DNA of 19,389 nt from an uncultured Prevotella sp. (lineage in GTDB: Bacteria > Bacteroidota > Bacteroidia > Bacteroidales > Bacteroidaceae): contig CAJLYG010000037.1 in NCBI GenBank assembly GCA_905210845.1, forward strand, positions 1 through 19,389, read 5' to 3'. Made by a program: the position numbers and the translations under genes. This document shows positions 16,899 through 19,389 of the stretch, in pieces; the stretch's first letter is position 1; each line of letters opens with the position of its first letter. The notes beneath the pieces were generated by a model, which was not told where the DNA came from, ran no database searches, and saw only the letters and a program-made list of their open reading frames with translations.

Positions 16899-17705
16899 AT
16901 GGATAAAATGAAAGTATCATTCATCGTCTTCCTATTGATGTTGACCGCATCTGTGAAGGCGCAATGCACATTCAGGAACACTGCTTTCCAATCTGGTGAG
17001 TTTCTATCGTATAATCTTTACTACAATTGGAAGTTTGTTTGGGTGAAGGCAGGTACTGCATCGATGTACACGGTAAAGTCAACCTACAAGGGTCGAGAGG
17101 CTTACCGTGCCAGTTTGGTTACCCGAGGCAATAACAAGGTGGATGAGATGTTTGTCCTCCGCGATACCTTGCTTTGCTATACCAGTACTGATATGGTCCC
17201 TTTGTATTTTCGTAAGGGGGCAAGAGAAGGGAAGCGCTATAATGTTGACCAGGCTTTCTATTCCTATCCGAACGGGAAGAGTACTGTCCATTTGAGCCAT
17301 AAGCATACAGATGGCAGGGTAGAATATGGCTCACATACTTCGGAGAGTTGTATCTTCGACATGATGAATATCTTCCTGAGAGCACGTTCTTTTAACCCTA
17401 AAGGCTGGAAAAAGGGCTTTACCGTAGATTTCCCCATCACGGATGGAAAAGACGTAGAGCCGGCAAAATTGTCTTATCATGGCAAGAGTGTTGTCAAGGC
17501 TGATAATGGAAAGAAGTATCGTTGTCTGGAATTGTCGTACACAGAGAAAGATGATGGGAAATGGAAAGAGATTGCAAGGTTCTATGTCTCTGATGATGTC
17601 AACCATATTCCTGTTCGTTTGGACATGTTTCTCAAGTTCGGATCTGCCAAGGCTTTCCTTGTGGGGATGAAAGGCATTCGTAATCCGATCACGTCGGAGG
17701 AATAA
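16899..17705 (+). CDS. DUF3108 domain-containing exported protein
   Basis: This 268-aa protein carries a signal peptide (MDKMKVSFIVFLLMLTASVKA) that ends before QC, so export to the periplasm or outer membrane is likely. Most of the mature chain matches the DUF3108 pattern: FQSGEFLSYNLYYNWKFVWV near the start, alternating beta strands, and the conserved FDMMNIFLRARSF segment. Function is unknown. It starts five bases after the lipoprotein gene, so the two are probably co-transcribed and may act together at the envelope. An internal start at residue 4 is possible. Confidence 0.85.
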   Translation: MDKMKVSFIVFLLMLTASVKAQCTFRNTAFQSGEFLSYNLYYNWKFVWVKAGTASMYTVKSTYKGREAYRASLVTRGNNKVDEMFVLRDTLLCYTSTDMVPLYFRKGAREGKRYNVDQAFYSYPNGKSTVHLSHKHTDGRVEYGSHTSESCIFDMMNIFLRARSFNPKGWKKGFTVDFPITDGKDVEPAKLSYHGKSVVKADNGKKYRCLELSYTEKDDGKWKEIARFYVSDDVNHIPVRLDMFLKFGSAKAFLVGMKGIRNPITSEE

Positions 17706-17753
17706 TCTGATGTAATTCTTTTGTGAAAATACTCCTCTATGGGGCACATAATG

Positions 17754-17771
17754 TCCTTCGTTTCAGAAGGA
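17754..17771. repeat. Short hairpin after the DUF3108 gene
   Basis: TCCTTC (17754-17759) and GAAGGA (17766-17771) pair around GTTTCA, with possible extension by CACAT/ATGTG across a bulge. No T-run follows. It lies 48 bases after the DUF3108 stop and may protect the mRNA end. Confidence 0.3.
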
Positions 17772-17784
17772 TGTGATGGTCATT

Positions 17785-17820
17785 CATATCGGCAATTCCT
17801 ATCATAGGATTGCCGATATG
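17785..17820. terminator. Long hairpin between convergent genes
   Basis: CATATCGGCAAT (17785-17796) pairs perfectly with ATTGCCGATATG (17809-17820). Inside it, past a bulged T, CCTAT pairs with ATAGG. The structure is about 16-17 bp with almost no loop. It sits between the DUF3108 gene (+) and the aldo/keto reductase (-) and likely ends transcription from one or both, though the T-run on the plus side (CGTTTTAT) is weak. Confidence 0.6.
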
Positions 17821-17827
17821 AATCGTT

Positions 17828-18811
17828 TTATATCTCATGATCCGTATAGGGATCTGCGTGTATGCATTTCATGTTATTGGCAAGTTGCGCTACGCTACTT
17901 GCACCCACTAATACACTGGTGATTCCTTTTTGGTGAAGGATCCATGCTAATGCCATCTCTGCCAAGGTCTCCCCTCTGCTTTCTGCTATCCCATTCAAAT
18001 GATTGAGATAGTTGATAAGGTCAGGTGTCAGGATATTCCTTTTCAGGGAGCTTTCTTTTGCCATACGCGAGTCTTTGGGTATGCCATGGAGATATCTGTC
18101 AGTGAGTAGTCCTTGAGCCAATGGAGAGAAACTAATAAAGCCTATTCCGTGCTCAGCGCAATAGTCTACGATGCCTTCCTGTTGTGGTGCCCTATCAAGA
18201 AGGTTTAACCGTCCCTGATAGATAAGCAGGGGCACATCGTGTGCCTTGAGATAGCTGTCGGCAGTTTTTAGGGCTTCTAATGGCCATCGGGAAATGCCTA
18301 CATAAAGGGCTTTTCCTGCCTTCACGATGTCTACGAGTGCTTGAAGCGTCTCTTCTAACGGAGTGTTAGGATCATACCGATGACTATAGAAGAGGTCTAC
18401 ATAGTCGATGTTCATTCTTTTTAGGCTTTGGTCCAGACTGGCGAAGAGGTATTTCCTGGATCCCCAGTTCCCATAAGGACCTTGCCACATGTCATAGCCT
18501 GCTTTCGACGAGATAAACAGTTCATCTCGGTAGGGCAGGAAGTCATCCTTCATGAGTCTCCCCATTGTCTCTTCTGCCGATCCATAGGGAGGACCGTAGT
18601 TATTGGCGAGGTCGAAATGCGTGATTCCATGATCGAAAGCATAATGCGTGATGGCACGACTCCGCTCATAAGGATCCACGCCCCCGAAGTTATGCCAGAA
18701 TCCCAAGGAGATCTTCGGCAACAGAATGCCCGACCGTCCACAACGTCTATACAGGGCATCGCTATCGTCATACCGATGTTCATCGGCAGTATACATACCT
18801 TTTAGTTCCAT
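17828..18811 (-). CDS. Aldo/keto reductase, YghZ-like
   Basis: This NADPH-dependent reductase of 327 aa follows E. coli YghZ (L-glyceraldehyde 3-phosphate reductase) closely from memory: HFDLANNYGPP (65-75), SSKAGYDMW (101-109), GSRKYLFASLDQSLKRM (117-133), FYSHRYD (141-147) and SPLAQGLLTDRYL. The catalytic tetrad D67, Y72, K103 and H144 is complete. It ends soon after ASSVAQLANNM, about 20 residues short of the E. coli protein, so the last helix is short or missing. The start lies two bases after the ispG stop, so the two genes form an operon; a detoxifying role is possible but not shown. Confidence 0.92.
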   Translation of the reverse strand: MELKGMYTADEHRYDDSDALYRRCGRSGILLPKISLGFWHNFGGVDPYERSRAITHYAFDHGITHFDLANNYGPPYGSAEETMGRLMKDDFLPYRDELFISSKAGYDMWQGPYGNWGSRKYLFASLDQSLKRMNIDYVDLFYSHRYDPNTPLEETLQALVDIVKAGKALYVGISRWPLEALKTADSYLKAHDVPLLIYQGRLNLLDRAPQQEGIVDYCAEHGIGFISFSPLAQGLLTDRYLHGIPKDSRMAKESSLKRNILTPDLINYLNHLNGIAESRGETLAEMALAWILHQKGITSVLVGASSVAQLANNMKCIHADPYTDHEI

Positions 18812-18813
18812 GA

Positions 18814-19389
18814 TTAGCCGTTTTTAGATTGTTTATCTTTGTTGATTAATGCGATCAGATGGTCGACTGCCTCTTCCTCAGGGATATTCTTCTCGATGCA
18901 AACCTGTTTACGGTAGAGCGATACTCGGTTGACTCCCGCTCCCCAAAGCCGTAGTCGGCATCAGCCATTTCCCCAGGTCCATTGACAATACATCCCATAA
19001 TACCTATCTTCAGTCCTTTCATATCCTTTGTAGCCTCTTTGATTTTAGCAATGGTATCGCGTAAGTCATAGAGGGTACGGCCACATCCAGGGCAACTGAT
19101 ATATTCGGTTTTAGATACGCGAAGGCGGGCAGCTTGCAAGATCGCATACTCCGTTTCGACCAGGTCATTCGCTGATAGGTCGCCATCGTTCATTAGCCAG
19201 ATCCCGTCAGTGAGTCCATCAATCATGAGAGCTCCCATGTCTGCAGCGGCTTCTAATTGGAAATCTCCCTTCTCCTCTTGGGAATGGCGATACATCTCGG
19301 CAATGACTACAGGGTTATGGATTCCGTGGTTCATCAGGTCGAGAATGCCCCCACCACTTTCAGGAGGATAAAGTTACGTTCTGTCAACT
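18814..19389 (-). pseudogene. ispG: ispG 3' part, with two single-base frameshifts (possibly sequencing errors)
   Basis: IspG (GcpE) makes HMBPP from MEcPP in the MEP isoprenoid pathway, using a [4Fe-4S] cluster. The gene runs off the window. Ligand motifs CPGCGRTLYD and MGCIVNGPGE are intact. Reading is broken twice. Near 19358-19360 LTERNFILLK continues as GGGILDLMNHGIHNP only if one base is added to the AAA run. Near 18941-18945, after DADYGF, one missing base in a G run sends the frame into an unrelated tail stopping at 18855. With that base restored it reads GAGVNRVSLYRKQVC and stops at 18814, two bases before the next gene. Conserved sequence on both sides suggests an intact gene damaged by assembly or sequencing errors at the edge, though true inactivation cannot be excluded. 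Confidence 0.85.

Noticed and set aside
18855..19334. A stand-alone 159-aa protein on the minus strand
   Set aside because: Most of it is plainly IspG. Its start is an internal Met and its end is out-of-frame sequence produced by the two deletions.
1..19389. Horizontally acquired island, prophage, insertion sequence or tRNA
   Set aside because: No integrase, transposase, terminal repeats, phage proteins or tRNA cloverleaf were seen, and nearly all genes are core chromosomal ones.

Overview
The window looks like chromosomal DNA of a Bacteroidetes bacterium, most likely Prevotellaceae. The gene content fits (a PorZ-like type IX secretion protein, a GH3-family protein, a DUF4254 plus GT9 pair, a DUF3108 protein, an RNase III with a long acidic tail). 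So do the promoters, which match the Bacteroidetes TTTG / TAnnTTTG consensus instead of sigma70 boxes. No phage, transposon, CRISPR, rRNA or tRNA gene was seen. The genes are mostly housekeeping.

Layout: bases 222-6620 hold a tight + strand operon, leuS, yitT-like, rdgB and a porZ-like gene, each overlapping the next by four bases (ATGA). It converges on nadA (6630-7619, minus). The stretch 7620-8308 has no gene and is the most interesting part of the window. It holds seven DnaA-box matches with at most one mismatch, next to a very AT-rich tract, followed by five exactly phased 22-bp repeats. I read it as the probable chromosomal replication origin. After it come rubredoxin (8309-8470), a GT9 glycosyltransferase and a DUF4254 gene, all minus. 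A divergent regulatory region (10182-10534) then leads into acpP, fabF and rnc on the plus strand, the core fatty-acid and RNA-processing cluster. A terminator separates these from a second + strand group: GH3-family protein, an Ig-like-domain lipoprotein and a DUF3108 protein. The right end holds an aldo/keto reductase and the 3' part of ispG on the minus strand. ispG reads through only if two single-base deletions are corrected.

Independent support for the origin comes from base skew. In hand-counted 60-base samples, the coding strand of the left + genes has more C than G (about 153 G to 194 C). The + strand genes on the right have far more G than C (about 209 to 127). Same-orientation genes with opposite skew on the two sides suggest that leading and lagging strands swap between them, which is what an origin in the 7.6-8.3 kb gap predicts. 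If so, acpP-fabF-rnc and the GH3 group run with the replication fork and the leuS operon runs against it.

The best candidate for something undescribed is the 22-bp array beside the DnaA boxes. Its core resembles a weakened DnaA box set at two-helical-turn spacing. Other points worth checking are a long hairpin between acpP and fabF, paired inverted repeats upstream of acpP, and the two frameshifts in ispG near the window edge.
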